From Boswellia sacra (lineage: Eukaryota; Streptophyta; Magnoliopsida; Sapindales; Burseraceae): a stretch of DNA of 64,000 bases. Position numbers and translations under genes: made by a program. The notes under the pieces are model-generated. The model ran no database searches. It was not told where the DNA came from and worked only from the letters and a program-made list of their open reading frames with translations. This document shows, in pieces, positions 24,801 to 36,576 of the stretch; position 1 is the first letter of the stretch; every line of letters starts with the position of its first letter. The DNA lies in contig SNVD02013723.1 of assembly GCA_013180625.2 (NCBI GenBank), positions 310,001-374,000 of the forward strand, written 5' to 3'.

Positions 24801-27188
24801 CGCCTAACAACTTATCTAGAAAAGTTTATTACTTTTTAAGATTGAACTTGCATAGATAATAAAAGAAAACATAAAATATGTTAAAAATTAAAAAAGCATA
24901 GGGTAATTCACCAATATTATCCCAATTAACCTAAAAATATATGTATAAAAAGGAAAAATAAAAGAAAAAGAAATATATATATTTTCTCTATAAGAGAATT
25001 AGTGGATCTTTTGACATAATTTTTTTGACAGAAAACGAGACATAAATTTCTAGTAGTTGATCTATTGAATTGCTATTGAGATGATAGATAAATTCATAGC
25101 ATTAAAGACAACTTTTTCATTTTTAATCTCAACCATTAGATTTTATAAGATCCATGGTAAAAAATTGTGTCAAGATGTCTTCCTATATATAAATAATGTC
25201 TTATATATGTTTGTAGTGTTTGTCCATCAAATATCAATATCGACCAATCAGTTAGTCAAAGACAAAGAAACTCGAACTGTGGGACTGAGGAAGATAAGGA
25301 CCCGCATTACTTGTTCGCATTTAATCCAATTATGATATATACAACCTGTTATTGAAGGGGGAATCTCTGTATGTTTGTCTGTTTCGATATCCTTGTTCTT
25401 GTGTCTTTCTTCCACATTGCATCTTTCTACAGTTTGCACATCAACGATACACATATATATACTTTGCCCCGTACGTCGGTTTGTAAACTACGTTATTCTC
25501 AACTTTTTGGTCGCTAGCGTTACCGAATAATGACTCTTTTTTTCTCTTCGATCGACTAAATTTTTGAACTGATACGTTGAGTCACTGCCTCTCTTGTTGG
25601 ATTTTTTCATTTGGACCCATCAATCATACCAAAATCATTTTAATCCATCATATGTATATACACTTATTTGAAGTGAGGTCTTCAATCATGATGCTTGTTG
25701 TTGTTGGTCCTTGTTAGGATATCAGGGACTACTACTTCATGGGGGAATGTAATAGCATGGGATAAAATTTATTAGCTCATATTGATATCATATTGAAAGT
25801 GAGTTCACTGGAAAGAGAGAGAGTCGTTCTCTGTTTCAGCATAACTTCAGATGCCTGCCAATATTGAAGGATTGGCAATCTTGGCGCGCGCCCCTGCATT
25901 TCTACACAGCACAATGCGTCAGAAGACTCCAAAAAAAACAAACAAAGGTCTTTCTGAAGAACTGAACATCCTTGCATGGTTGATTTCTTTAAATAAATTT
26001 TGATATTAGTAAAACCCAAATTTTGTTTTATGTAGTAAAAATTCGACTTAGAGACTTTGGGAAGGGTTTCAATGGGCTCCAATCAATAAGACATCGCATC
26101 CCATAACTGCGTTCTTATATTTCTCAAACTGTGACCCAACCACCCTAGAATGACTGGGCTGACATATGATTGAGAACGCACAACTCCGGGGTTTGGTTTG
26201 GGTTGATGGACTGGTTTTAAAAACCAAAGTATCGCTGCGTCAATTCTCCACTTTTAAATGGGTCAATACTCCCTTTTCGGCTGGTGCCATATCTGCCCTC
26301 TTCTTGCAAAGGGTCGTCTGGTCATCTTCTTGTAAAGGATCGTTTGTTCATGTATCATGCATTTTTGTTTCCATAATTTTTAATGGAAATGAGCACATGG
26401 GATATGTTTGTACGTTCTATACAAATTTTAAATTGTGTAAAAATATATTTGGTTATATATATTTTATATTTTTATATAAAAATAAATGATAGTTAAAAAA
26501 ATTAAATATATATTTTTATTTTTAAATAGTAGATAATAATAAAGACAAAATATTTATTAAGTAATATAATTTATAATGAAAAAATAAAAATCATTTGAAA
26601 AAAAGAAGAAAAGACAAATTAGGTAGAATCAAAGAAAAAAGAAACGAGATTTTTTATGTTTTCATATTTCTTGAAAACTATGATTTATATGTGTTTTACT
26701 TGAGTTTTGTATTTTTTGTTTTTTTTTGAAACAAAAATGACTAAACAAACACTTTTTACACATTCGAAGAAACACCTCTTTAAAAATGAAAATGCAAAGA
26801 ATTTGGTAAACAAACTCGCCTTCACCACCTATCTTGATTTTGTTGTAAGGCCAAACTGCAACATTGATTGATACATTATCCAAAATCTGAGAGATTTTGT
26901 TCAAAATGCCGGATGAAATTTTAAGGACTTGAAATTGTTTAAGGCCTTTCTCAGTTCAATTCACAAATTTTCAGGCTGTTAAATAATCATATTAAAACAT
27001 GCTTGAAACTCGGTCTAATTAAAGCAAAATTTTACATGCATACAGGTATCAAAACATAGTAGATTTGGAACAAACTAACAAATACACGACTTGAAACAAA
27101 TATTGAGTTACAAAAATACAACCCAAATACATGAAGCAGTCTATTTTTAAATGGTAGAAAATCAACGACAAACAGAGAAGAGCAAAGT
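21622..27188. other. 5.5-kb intergenic region
   Basis: Contains the 3' flanks of the CFL1-type (plus) and GER5-type (minus) genes. AT-rich with GA-rich patches near 24,200-24,240 and 24,470-24,500. Open frames are short and unlike known proteins. No paired repeat ends, tRNA or microRNA hairpin could be established. Confidence 0.4.
21804..21826. repeat. (TA)n microsatellite
   Basis: About eleven TA units in the 3' flank of the CFL1-type gene, bordered by T runs. Confidence 0.9.
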
Positions 27189-28437
27189 TCAAACAGTTGC
27201 TTTGGAAGCTGCAACACTTTCGTAGAGGTGCTGGGATGCTTTCTCGAAATTAACAAATCCCATGAACCAGAATTCGTGCCCATCAGTAGTGACAATCTGG
27301 ATATACTTCTCTGATGCATTTTGTGTCATGGTCACTGGCCTGACCGAGCTTATATTTCGCAAAGGTATCATAACCTGTCCAAAACAGAAACGTAAAACAT
27401 TTCAATCAATATAAAATTTGGTATTATTAACTCAATTGGTCATACATTGCAACATATGTTCAGCACAACTGGAAGATTACATTGAAGCGTTTAAATGTGT
27501 ACCTTGTAGTAGCTCCAAGCCTCCTGGCCCGAGGGAGCTGTGAAGGATAAGGGACGATCACTGCAGAAAGCCACCCGAGCGGTTGATAGATAAAGAGTTC
27601 CCGCAACAGGGCCAGTTGTGGTGGAAAGATAGCAGGCGAATGTCTTCTTTAGCTTCTCGTTTGAATCAGTCGCAAAAATCTGCTTGAAGAGAGACTCAAA
27701 GCCACCCTCTGTTATTGCTTTTGCTGTCAGGTTCACTTTTCCCCACGCAGCTTCCGACACAGAAGGGCCCGTTTTAACTGCATAGTAAGCAAAAGCGCAT
27801 GTGAATATGTATTTATATTAGAGCATAGTCAAAATTTTAATAGATTTTGGATGGTAATATTAATTAGGGTAATCTTAACTAGTATCCTAAAGATACACTT
27901 ATTATAACAAACTGAAAGATTGTCTAATTTTCTTCGAGGATTGTGTAGTTTCATCATTATTTCTTTGATATATTTTCAATCGTCGAATACAATAATATTT
28001 CACCAACATTAAGATGTTCCTCTTAATTATTTATTGATCAATTAATCATGCAATAATAAAGAGTTTTTAGGATAATGAAACTTACGGTTGTGCCAGATGT
28101 TGCGGGCGATGGTCTCAGCTTTCCTGCTCCACGAATTGAACATGTGAATCACAGGTTCCAAGGGATTGTTACTTGGCTTGTCAACAGGGGAGTAGACGAT
28201 GTAAGGTTGTTGGTAGATTTGCTGGTGATCTCCGGCGTTCCATGATGCAGCCTTTTGGTTGTCCGGATGGGCAGTAGGGTCCGCTGGTGCTCCCATGATG
28301 TGGGTGCCCCATTTCTTGGTTTCCTCTTCTGAAGGTGCCACAGCTGGAGCTTCTACCGAAGATTGATCATGAGGTGTTGATGCCTCTGTGACAGTAGTTG
28401 ATTGGTGGGGCTGTGTTTCTTCAGGTGTGCCCGTCAT
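27189..28437 (-). CDS. GER5: GRAM-domain protein, GEM-related 5 (ABA-responsive) type
   Basis: Three coding exons: 28,437-28,086, 27,777-27,503 and 27,374-27,189 (GT-AG introns), giving 270 residues. The N-terminus is Thr/Glu/Pro-rich and likely disordered, with the family block KKWGTHIMGAPADPTAHP. A conserved stretch NIWHNLKTGPSVSEAAWGK spans the first splice. The GRAM domain (about 144-225, with TGPVAGTLYLS and CSDRPLSF) crosses intron 2. GRAM domains bind phosphoinositides; Arabidopsis GER5 is induced by ABA and stress and affects seed and inflorescence development. The start chosen is the first ATG in frame (28,437). The codons upstream lack ATG, and a TATA box at 28,545-28,551 leaves a leader of about 80 nt. 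Confidence 0.93.
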
Positions 28438-28544
28438 GATGACCGATTGAATGAAAAATATATATGAAGATCGCACAAAATTGGAAATCGTTTCTAGCGG
28501 TGTCTTTCTGAGGGAATGGTAGCTATTAGCTGAATAACTTTACC

Positions 28545-28551
28545 ATTTATA
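28545..28551 (-). promoter_or_regulatory. TATA box of the GER5-type gene
   Basis: TATAAAT on the minus strand, 108 bp before the start codon. Confidence 0.5.
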
Positions 28552-30204
28552 AGGGAAAATTTAGGACACGGTTTTAATTCCTTTGCAACGAAGCTCACAT
28601 GTGAATGGGGCCAATTTCTAGATTTTGGAAGAATCCTTAGCGGCATAGTCTATCCATAAGGGGTATATAGGTAAACGGATCCGCAACTTCCAGAAGCTTG
28701 TTTGCTTGTTGTTATCCAAGGAAACAATCAAGAAGTTTCCAGGTAAGTGCTATTAGTTGATGCTTTTCCATCAATATTTATGTATTTGTGATCCAACGAC
28801 GAAGGCTATATTACTCCATTGCGGGGCCTGTCCTAACAGAACTTGATTGTAAGCCGTTAACTTGGATCGATCAAGGTCTATACATCACCAGTACTAGTCA
28901 ACAATCTCGGAAAGGCCAGACTGCTCCTTTGAACACGTCTGATGTTTGAAATAGGTGTTGTATTACTCGCAGCATAATTATTCTATCAGTTTAAGAAAAA
29001 CCGAATTATTTGAATATCTCTCTCTCCTAATATCTATATTATTTATTGTATTGGCAAATTCTCCTATTTTTTTTTGAATTTGGATTGCAAAATGGCTGCT
29101 AGAGTGTGAATTTGATTCAGATGATCATCTTCTCTCTCTATATTATTGCAAAATATTACAACAAATCCGTTAACATTGTTTGAATAATCATATGCCTCAG
29201 CCATATCAAGCTTTATTTATTAAGATAACGTACACACTAAATAAACCAAAACCTTGTTTAAAACAACAGTGATTAACTCTTACCAGGAGCTGTGTTTTGT
29301 AGTACATAAAGTTAGTCCTTGCCAGAAAGCACCTTGCTTGGGCTTAGCAATTGTTTCTGATAACTGATGTATACGTTTAGGCATAATAATTCCAGGTCTG
29401 ATCACTAAGATTTTATTTGTAAGTCTTGTAACAGATGTAGAAACTCATAGCCAAAAGTCCAATAAAAGCTCAAAAACAGCATTGTGGAAACAAGAAGTGA
29501 ATAGAAGGGCAACCTTAAGAATACTAGATTCTCCCAAAGTTTGATTAGACAATATAAATAAGAAATATTTGAGAGCAATATTTTTAGGGACTTTAATCCT
29601 GCACTAGGTATCCTATGCTTGTATGCAACAAATTCGGAGAAAAACCCTCTTGAGAGCTTGACTATATTAACTCTTACAGTCCAACTAGACCGGAATCTCT
29701 TCTTGATCTAAGCTTTCTATTCAATTAAATATGTAACACTATAGAAAATACGTTTTCCAAATCATTCAAAACTCTGGAAAATGCATAAGAATTCCTTCCA
29801 GATTCTCAGAGGAAAAAGATTGTCGTCGAGACTGAGTCCATGTTCACCGAAAGTCGTAAGTACCTGATAGAGGTGGTTTGTGGCATGAGGCTGTGGAGAC
29901 AAATACATAAATTTTGCAGTGAAGCACCACGTTTTTAATATAATAGTAATGTTAAGTAAAACCAAAGCTATGGAATGCATCACTGGCCAAGTTGAATTAA
30001 TAAAGCACTCATTTGACTGAGCACAAATCCTCCAAAGAAAAGCTTGAGTCATGAATCTATGTGTCTATTAGAGTTATTCAGATGGCTGCTTCTTGCTTAA
30101 TTCTGTCTAAGGATGCTTTGTTTACAATGATTGAATTGCCGATTGAAAATTCTTATTTTACCTTCCCATTCCTTCAAATTTATTTTACTCTTATGTATTT
30201 GCAA

Positions 30205-30253
30205 TTTGGCTGCACATTGTTGCTGCGGCGTGTTGGAGGAGTTGTGCTTCTAG
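30205..30253 (+). pseudogene. CYSTM last-exon relic
   Basis: This matches exon 3 of the CYSTM gene at 36,528-36,576 in register. The splice acceptor has become TTTGCAA instead of TTTGCAG, and the cysteine module is damaged (CCCC changed to HCCCG). The homologous intron stretches left to about 29,015, but exons 1 and 2 with their proline repeats are absent. It cannot encode a working protein. Confidence 0.85.
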
Positions 30254-32167
30254 GCCTTGTCATGCTTCAGCTGGTAAGATATGGTTGTGGTGTTGGGTTG
30301 TTCTTCTACTTGTGGTATGTCAGTCAATTATCTTAAACTTAAATGTTCCGAGATCCGGTATTAGGAAAAATTTCTTATCCTTCCATCTCATAGAATGTGA
30401 AATTTATGCTATTAAATGAATTTGTGTTATGAACTTCTCAAATAGCATTACTTGCGTGCTTCTTGTCTTTCATTTACTTGCTTCCTTATAACTTTCTTTT
30501 GTTTGAGAAATCAACCTTATTGCAATTGTTCTTGTTCTACCAATTGCAACTTCCAAGTTTCAAGACATTCTGCCTAGCATTGGGAAGGGTCTGAGTAAAA
30601 CTATGAGAATGCTTCAAATCAGTGAAATAATGTAAGAAAAGATATGATAATGAGTGGAAGACATTATTTTCCAGGAAAAATTATGATAATGGGTGATTCT
30701 AGTAACCAACTGTTGACAGTATCTAAATCCAATCCGCAGCTCAAATTAAAACAATAGAACAAGTATCCGGCAAACTAAATTGGAACTAACCCTATTCGCA
30801 TTCGTACAATCTACTTGTAATCCTGGTAAAACTACTAGAATCAATTGGTAATAGATCAACAATTATGGGATTTGCTCAAACAATCCCAATCAATCCTTCT
30901 CCCGATTGAAGAATAGATAATGATTATTTATATTGTAACGAAAGATTATCTTGCAAACCTTATGTTTGACAAGTTTCTTTGCTGGGTTTGGGATTTGGGA
31001 AGTAGAATATGGTCCATGAAGCATGGTAAGCTTGTGTAACAGAGGCTTTATTGGTTGGCAAGTAGCAGTGGTGACGATTTGACCTCAAATTGATCCGACT
31101 CCATTCTCCATCCGGAAAATTAAGGATTAATCTCAGCTTTGTGGAATTAGCAGTTATAAATGCATGGCATGGGCGCCACTGGCTTTAAGCACAGAGTGAC
31201 CTTACCCATTTCAGAACATGGCATGATGACAGCCCAATGCCCATGATCAAGAGCCGAAGCCATTAAACCGTAACCGTTGGCCTACAGCACTTCACCGTGT
31301 GAAGCTTCAGAGTAATAGTAATCTGAATTATTAGGCATATCATTATTCCCAATTTAAATGTCAAGATTTCAACTCGTCGCTTTTGGAATATTAGTTTAAT
31401 CCGAATTTTCGAAGACTGTTGGTTGAAAAATAAAAATCACATGACATTAAATAGTTTCAAGTTCGCCAAATATCTTAGTTATTAATTAATTAACTGTGAG
31501 ATTGTGAAAATCCGCTTTTTTTATTGTTTTTTTTTTCCTTACCTCCCTCTCGATCTCGATAGAAATAGCTAGTCAACGACGCAGTTGAACAATAGATGCA
31601 TGCCTCAAAAGACAGGTCATTTAACCGACAATTAATGCGTCAAGTTTGGAAGTTTTCATGTTGGTTTTCCATTATCAACTAATTTATTGAATTAGATTAA
31701 TCAAATTCTATGAGCATTGAACTGTCAATTGTCTAGAACATGATTTGTCAGATAAGTCATTCATAATTTATTTTCCAAACGGATCAAACTTGTGTAGCCT
31801 GAGCCGCTCATCTTGAACACATGATTGTGATGATATCCTCAAATTCATCTAAATTATTGGATTGGTTTTTACACATAAGATAAGAAATTAATGATAAATA
31901 AGAGTTTGGAACAATTGAAAGGTTGGATAACAAGAGTTGCTGATGAAGGACATCTGTTACTTCACCAGCACATAACAATAGAATAATCTAAGTTGGATCT
32001 CGCATATTATAAAAATAAACATTATGGACTTTCCAATGTCATCAAACGCATTTCAATTTTTTTTTTTCAATTTTCTTTCTTTTATATTCAAATAGAACTA
32101 TGACTTAATGACCAAGTAAGCCATTAATATATTTACTACGAACTTGGGGATCAAGGAAATCACTTTC
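30254..32167. other. Unit 1 spacer between CYSTM relic and DUF2828 gene
   Basis: Blocks collinear with 36,580-40,330 of unit 2 and 45,660-54,870 of unit 3. At about 31,870 it shows the undisturbed sequence ggtttttacacataagataagaa, the empty site for the rpl14-bearing insertion of unit 2. Confidence 0.6.
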
Positions 32168-32175
32168 TATAAATT
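32168..32175 (+). promoter_or_regulatory. TATA box of the DUF2828 gene
   Basis: TATAAATT in ctttctataaattg, 108 bp before the ATG. The AC-rich leader that follows lacks other ATGs. Confidence 0.55.
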
Positions 32176-32275
32176 GTCACAAAATTGACAGGCCATTAAT
32201 ACAAATCCCAAACCCTTCAATTCTTATAAGTCAAACCATTTCAACTCCTGAAAACAAATCCAAAACACAACCCAA

Positions 32276-34216
32276 ATGGCTCCTCTAGTGGGTCCACCAG
32301 AACTCCGCAACCCAGCACCACGGACACCACAGCCACAGCCTACATCGGCCTCAGCCGATCCCTTTATGAGCCTAATGGTGACCAATTTTAACAACATCAC
32401 TCTGCCTTCAAAGCCTCCCATGGGCTACACCGAGAATGGATCAAGAACCTTTCTCTTTTCGGCCAACCCGTGTCTTGACTTCTTTTTCCACGTGGTCCCC
32501 AACACTCCACCTAATGCTTTGACCGAGCACCTCCATGCTGCATGGGCCCACAATCCGTTCACCACATTCAAGCTTGTCTGTAATCTAAGGGGAGTACGCG
32601 GCACCGGAAAGAACGACAAAGAAGGCTTCTATACGGCGGCTCTTTGGCTGCATACTCTTCACCCCAAGACCCTAGCGTGCAACGTGGCATCATTTGCGGA
32701 TTTCGGGTATTTTAAGGATCTTCCGGAGCTGATATACAGGCTTCTGGAAGGCCCTGACGTGAGGAAGATCCAAAAAGCGGAGTGGCTTAGGAGAAAGAGA
32801 GGTGGGAAGAAGAAAGGTCAAAAAAGATTCGGCGGCGGCTTCAGAGCCAACCGCTACGGCAGAGGCGGCCGTAGATACAGCAAAAAGAACAATAAAACTC
32901 TGGTGCCGAGAGAGATAAGAATCAGGAGCGCCATGGAAAGGAATAGACTTGAGAAAGAGAAAGCGAGCAAGTTGAGAAAGGAAAAACGACTCGCCATGGC
33001 GAAGAAAGTCCTCGAGAGGTACTCTCACGACCCGGATTTCCGGTTCTTATACGACCGTGTATCTGATCACTTCGCCCAGTGTTTAAAAAACGACATGAAC
33101 TTTTACGAAGCGGGTGAGATTAGAAAAGTGAGTCTCGCTGCTAAGTGGTGCCCTTCTATTGACTCGTCGTTTGACCGTGCCACGTTGATTTGCGAGAGTA
33201 TTGCGAGAAAAGTTTTCCCTAAAGAATCTTACCCCGAATATGAGGGAGTTGAAGACGCTCATTACGCGTATAGAGCGCGCGATAGGTTGAGAAAACAAGT
33301 GTTGGTGCCACTAAGGAAGGTCTTGGAATTGCCAGAAGTGTACCTAGGCGCAAATAGATGGGACTTGATACCCTACCATAGGGTAGCCTCAGTGGCAATG
33401 AAGTTTTATAAAGCGAAGTTTTTGAAGCATGACCAAGAACGCTTCGCTAAATACATTGAAGAAGTGAAATCTGGGAAGGCGAAGATTGCGGCGGGTGCAT
33501 TGCTTCCACATGAGATCATAGAAGCTCTAGAAGATGATGATGGTGGGCAAGTGGCGGAGCTTCAGTGGAATAGAATGGTCAACGATTTGTTAAAGAAAGG
33601 TCAGTTGAATAATTGCATGGCTGTGAGTGACGTGTCTGGTAGCATGAATGGAATCCCAATGCAGGTCTCCGTGGCTCTGGGTGTGTTGGTTTCTGAGTTG
33701 AGTGAAGAGCCATGGAAGGGGAAGATAATTACGTTCAGTGAAAACCCTGAGCTTCAAATGTTACAACAAGATGATCTTCGATCCAAGACTCGGTTTGTCC
33801 GGGAGATGAAATGGGGGATGAACACTGACTTTCAGAAAGTGTTTGACCTCATATTGCAAGTGGCTGTAAATGGGAAGTTGAAGCCTGAACAAATGATTAA
33901 AAGACTGTTTGTGTTCAGTGACATGGAGTTCGATCAAGCTTCGATGAATCCGTGGGAAACAGATTATGAAACCATTCGGAGAAAGTACACGGAGAAAGGG
34001 TACGGGGAGGTGGTGCCAGAGATTGTGTTTTGGAATTTAAGACACTCCAGAGCTACGCCTGTGCCTGGGAGACAGAAGGGGGTGGCACTTGTGAGTGGGT
34101 TCTCAAAGAATTTGCTCACCTTTTTCTTTGACAATGGCGGGTCCATTGACCCGGAGCTTGTCATGGAAGCGGCCATATCCGGAGAGGAGTACCAGAAGCT
34201 TGTCGTGATTGATTAA
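32276..34216 (+). CDS. Intact DUF2828 / vWA-like protein (UCP015417 family)
   Basis: Single uninterrupted frame of 646 residues. The N-terminal two thirds are the DUF2828 region (from about 55; LVCNLRGVRGTGKNDKEGFY, then CNVASFADFG). At about 171-210 there is a very basic Gly/Arg/Lys stretch (RKRGGKKKG...GRGGRR). The C-terminal third is von Willebrand A-like with a MIDAS motif DVSGS at 452-456 and a conserved FSDMEFDQA. The family occurs in plants (Arabidopsis At5g13210 from memory) and giant viruses (mimivirus L728 type); its biochemical role is not established. The arrangement of an RNA-binding-like helical region plus vWA recalls Ro60/TROVE proteins, which is inference only. Two degraded paralogues lie downstream at 41,837 and 54,977. 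Confidence 0.93.
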   Translation: MAPLVGPPELRNPAPRTPQPQPTSASADPFMSLMVTNFNNITLPSKPPMGYTENGSRTFLFSANPCLDFFFHVVPNTPPNALTEHLHAAWAHNPFTTFKLVCNLRGVRGTGKNDKEGFYTAALWLHTLHPKTLACNVASFADFGYFKDLPELIYRLLEGPDVRKIQKAEWLRRKRGGKKKGQKRFGGGFRANRYGRGGRRYSKKNNKTLVPREIRIRSAMERNRLEKEKASKLRKEKRLAMAKKVLERYSHDPDFRFLYDRVSDHFAQCLKNDMNFYEAGEIRKVSLAAKWCPSIDSSFDRATLICESIARKVFPKESYPEYEGVEDAHYAYRARDRLRKQVLVPLRKVLELPEVYLGANRWDLIPYHRVASVAMKFYKAKFLKHDQERFAKYIEEVKSGKAKIAAGALLPHEIIEALEDDDGGQVAELQWNRMVNDLLKKGQLNNCMAVSDVSGSMNGIPMQVSVALGVLVSELSEEPWKGKIITFSENPELQMLQQDDLRSKTRFVREMKWGMNTDFQKVFDLILQVAVNGKLKPEQMIKRLFVFSDMEFDQASMNPWETDYETIRRKYTEKGYGEVVPEIVFWNLRHSRATPVPGRQKGVALVSGFSKNLLTFFFDNGGSIDPELVMEAAISGEEYQKLVVID

Positions 34217-35397
34217 TTGAGTGTATATAATAAGTATAATATGGAACTAAAGCATGACAAGTTCTTACCATTCGTTTTTTATATATGGAATTTTCATGCC
34301 CAACCATCTTCAGAACTAATGGAACAAGATCTTTACTGTTAATTGACTCGTGAAATTTTTATCGGTCTAAAATTTTTAGGTAATGATACGATGATTTGAT
34401 TTGAATTTTGAGAAAATTTTGCGGATATCATTGGTGGTTGATGGTAATAAATTTATAAAAAACCACATATATAAAAAATAAATAACAAATAAATAACTTA
34501 AAAGCTTGCTAATTTACAGTAAATCTCTTAGCAGTTTATGTGTGTGCCACTGAATGTTGCAACGGCTGAAAGCCTCAAACTAGGTTGAGGGTCAAACCAT
34601 TGTTATTGGGGCAAAAGGGCACAGGCCACAAGGTAACGATAACTGGAAAGAAGCTAGAGGCCTTAAACTTCACCCCTCTTGACACTAGCTCCATAGGAGA
34701 TCAAGTTGATGCCCACTATGGCAGCAGCATCTGAAATTCTGAGATAAACTTCAATTTTTTCACTCTAAACCGGAAGCCCGGAGACTGGATGTAATTTTTA
34801 TTGTTTTAGTGTGTATTTGAACACACAATAGAAGTATTAACAGTCAAAGTCGAGCTTGGAAATAATTATATTAGTTGTTGAATAGTAGAAACTAAACATC
34901 AAACGTTATTCCGATGTTGGAACTCAAAATTAAATGAGCAAGCCTGGATACATTGAATATTTCTTTCCTGCCATTGCCCACTTCCGTGGCTTCATTGAGA
35001 AATTCAAACTGTGGACTACAAGAATCAGTTGAAGGTATATTGACCTGCAGTGTGACATGATGTTGAAAGGTTGTTGGTTGATACTTTACTGTTAAAAACA
35101 AGAAAGTTAGTTGGAGGCTGTAAGTTCACTGTCGTTTCGCCACGACACGCAAGTGTTATATTTGTTTTTACTCGTTTCTTCGTCTTGGAGAGGGTGTACG
35201 TATGGTTCACTTCACTTAGAAGTCCACTTCTTTGGCCTCCATCTTGAAGAAAAGTTAGTGGGAACCTTCCTATTGGATTCCCATTATACTTGTACGTTTT
35301 GATTTTATTGGTGGCTCTCAGGAATTCACACCAAACTTAGTCCTTTCACTCTCTCTTTAATTTCTGCCATTAGCGTCTCAAAACTACTCTACCAGCT
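34217..35397. other. Spacer between DUF2828 gene and CYSTM gene
   Basis: The first ~80 bp is the DUF2828 3' flank shared with the other units. The rest holds the CYSTM promoter and CT-rich leader (35,340-35,397). No other gene seen. Confidence 0.45.
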
Positions 35398-36576
35398 ATG
35401 AGTTACCACCCACCACCAGGTAAGTCATCAGGGTGTCTAGGATTGATTTTCAATTTGTAATTTCTAATGATTATTATTGTTGTTATTATTATTATTATTA
35501 TTATTTTTTATGTATGAATGTCTAGTGATAATGTGATTAAATAATTTTCTGTCATCTTGCAAAACAGGGCACCCACCTCCATATCCTCCACCGCCAGGCT
35601 ATCCACCTCCGCCACCACCGCCAGACTTCCCACCTCCACCGCCGCCGCCAGGTCACCCTTATCCTCCACCTCCACCACCCCCCGGCTACCAAGGCTACTT
35701 CTATGAAGGATACCCTCCTCCTCCTCCTCCTCCACCACCACCACCTCCCCCACAACAGTCCCAGCAAGATGACACAGGCTGCTGTTCGTTCCTAAAGGGG
35801 TGGTATGTGATCTCTGTCTGTCATATCTATTTAGTGTAGCTGCAAATTTCTCGTAATTTTTTGTATTTATATTCCATACGTGCATGGTTGCTAGAGCGTG
35901 TATCTGATGGAGATGATCATGAGATCATCTTTTCTCTCTGTATTGTTCTAAATTATTACTAAAATTAAAATAACATCTACGAATGATTAATAATATGTAT
36001 TAGCCATGTCAAGTTTATTTATTAAAAAAACCAAAACCTTCTTAAAACAACAGCAACTCTAGTTCAATTTGACAATTGACAGCATAAATAAGATATTTTA
36101 GTTTTATCACCCAATTCTTAATCCATGAAATGATGGAATTGTTAGGAAATAAAAATATTTGAGAAAAATCTTCATTTGGCCTTTAATCCTGTTCTGGGTC
36201 TCCTATGATTGTATGCATCACGTTCTGAGAAACATACGCTCTTGAGTCTTGACTCTATATATATCTACTCTTACCTTTCAAATAGACAAGGACACTTTCT
36301 TTATCTAAGCTCTGTGTTCAATTAAATATGTATCCCTGCAATAGATATATACATCCTACAAATCATTCAAAACTTGCAAGTCATGAATTTGTGCGTCTAT
36401 TAGTGCTGTTCAGATGGATGCTTTAAACCGAAGTCCCTCTCAGGATGCTTTGTTTAAGATGATTGAACTGCTGATGGAAAATTTTTCATTTCCTCCTAAT
36501 TTGTTTCATTCCCTATTATATTTGCAGTTTGGCTGCACTTTGTTGCTGCTGCCTGTTGGAGGGGTTGTGCTTGTAG
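35398..36576 (+). CDS. CYSTM-family cysteine-rich tail-anchored protein, proline-rich
   Basis: Three small exons, 35,398-35,419, 35,568-35,802 and 36,528-36,576, with GT-AG introns in phases 1 and 2. The 101-residue product starts MSYHPPPGHPPPYPPP and is built of Pro/Gly/Tyr repeats with a run of 13 or so prolines. It then ends in the CYSTM module GCCSFLKGCLAALCCCC followed by LLEGLCL. The split Cys codon TG|T joins exons 2 and 3. CYSTM proteins are small stress-linked proteins in which the cysteine-rich helix sits in the plasma membrane (WINDHOSE and PCC1 relatives). The minimal third exon (16 codons) is easily missed. The frame is intact, whereas the unit 1 copy is dead. Intron 1 holds a (TTA)n repeat. 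Confidence 0.9.
35470..35505. repeat. (TTA)n microsatellite
   Basis: In CYSTM intron 1; about ten ATT units with one TTG interruption. Confidence 0.9.

Larger units (their letters stand above)
29015..34290 (+). repeat. Tandem module, unit 1 (CYSTM remnant + intact DUF2828 gene)
   Basis: From about 29,015 the sequence aligns with the CYSTM intron 2 of unit 2 (35,803 on). It continues through the last CYSTM exon, several spacer blocks (for example ctttgtggaa...ttcagaacatggcatgatgacagccca near 31,130-31,250 matching 37,200-37,310 and 48,250-48,370) and the DUF2828 gene. It lacks the MITE, MULE and copia insertions of units 2 and 3. Confidence 0.8.

Noticed and set aside
35508..35885. Minus-strand frames rich in Val/Glu/Trp
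   Set aside because: Antisense shadow of the proline-repeat exon of the CYSTM gene.
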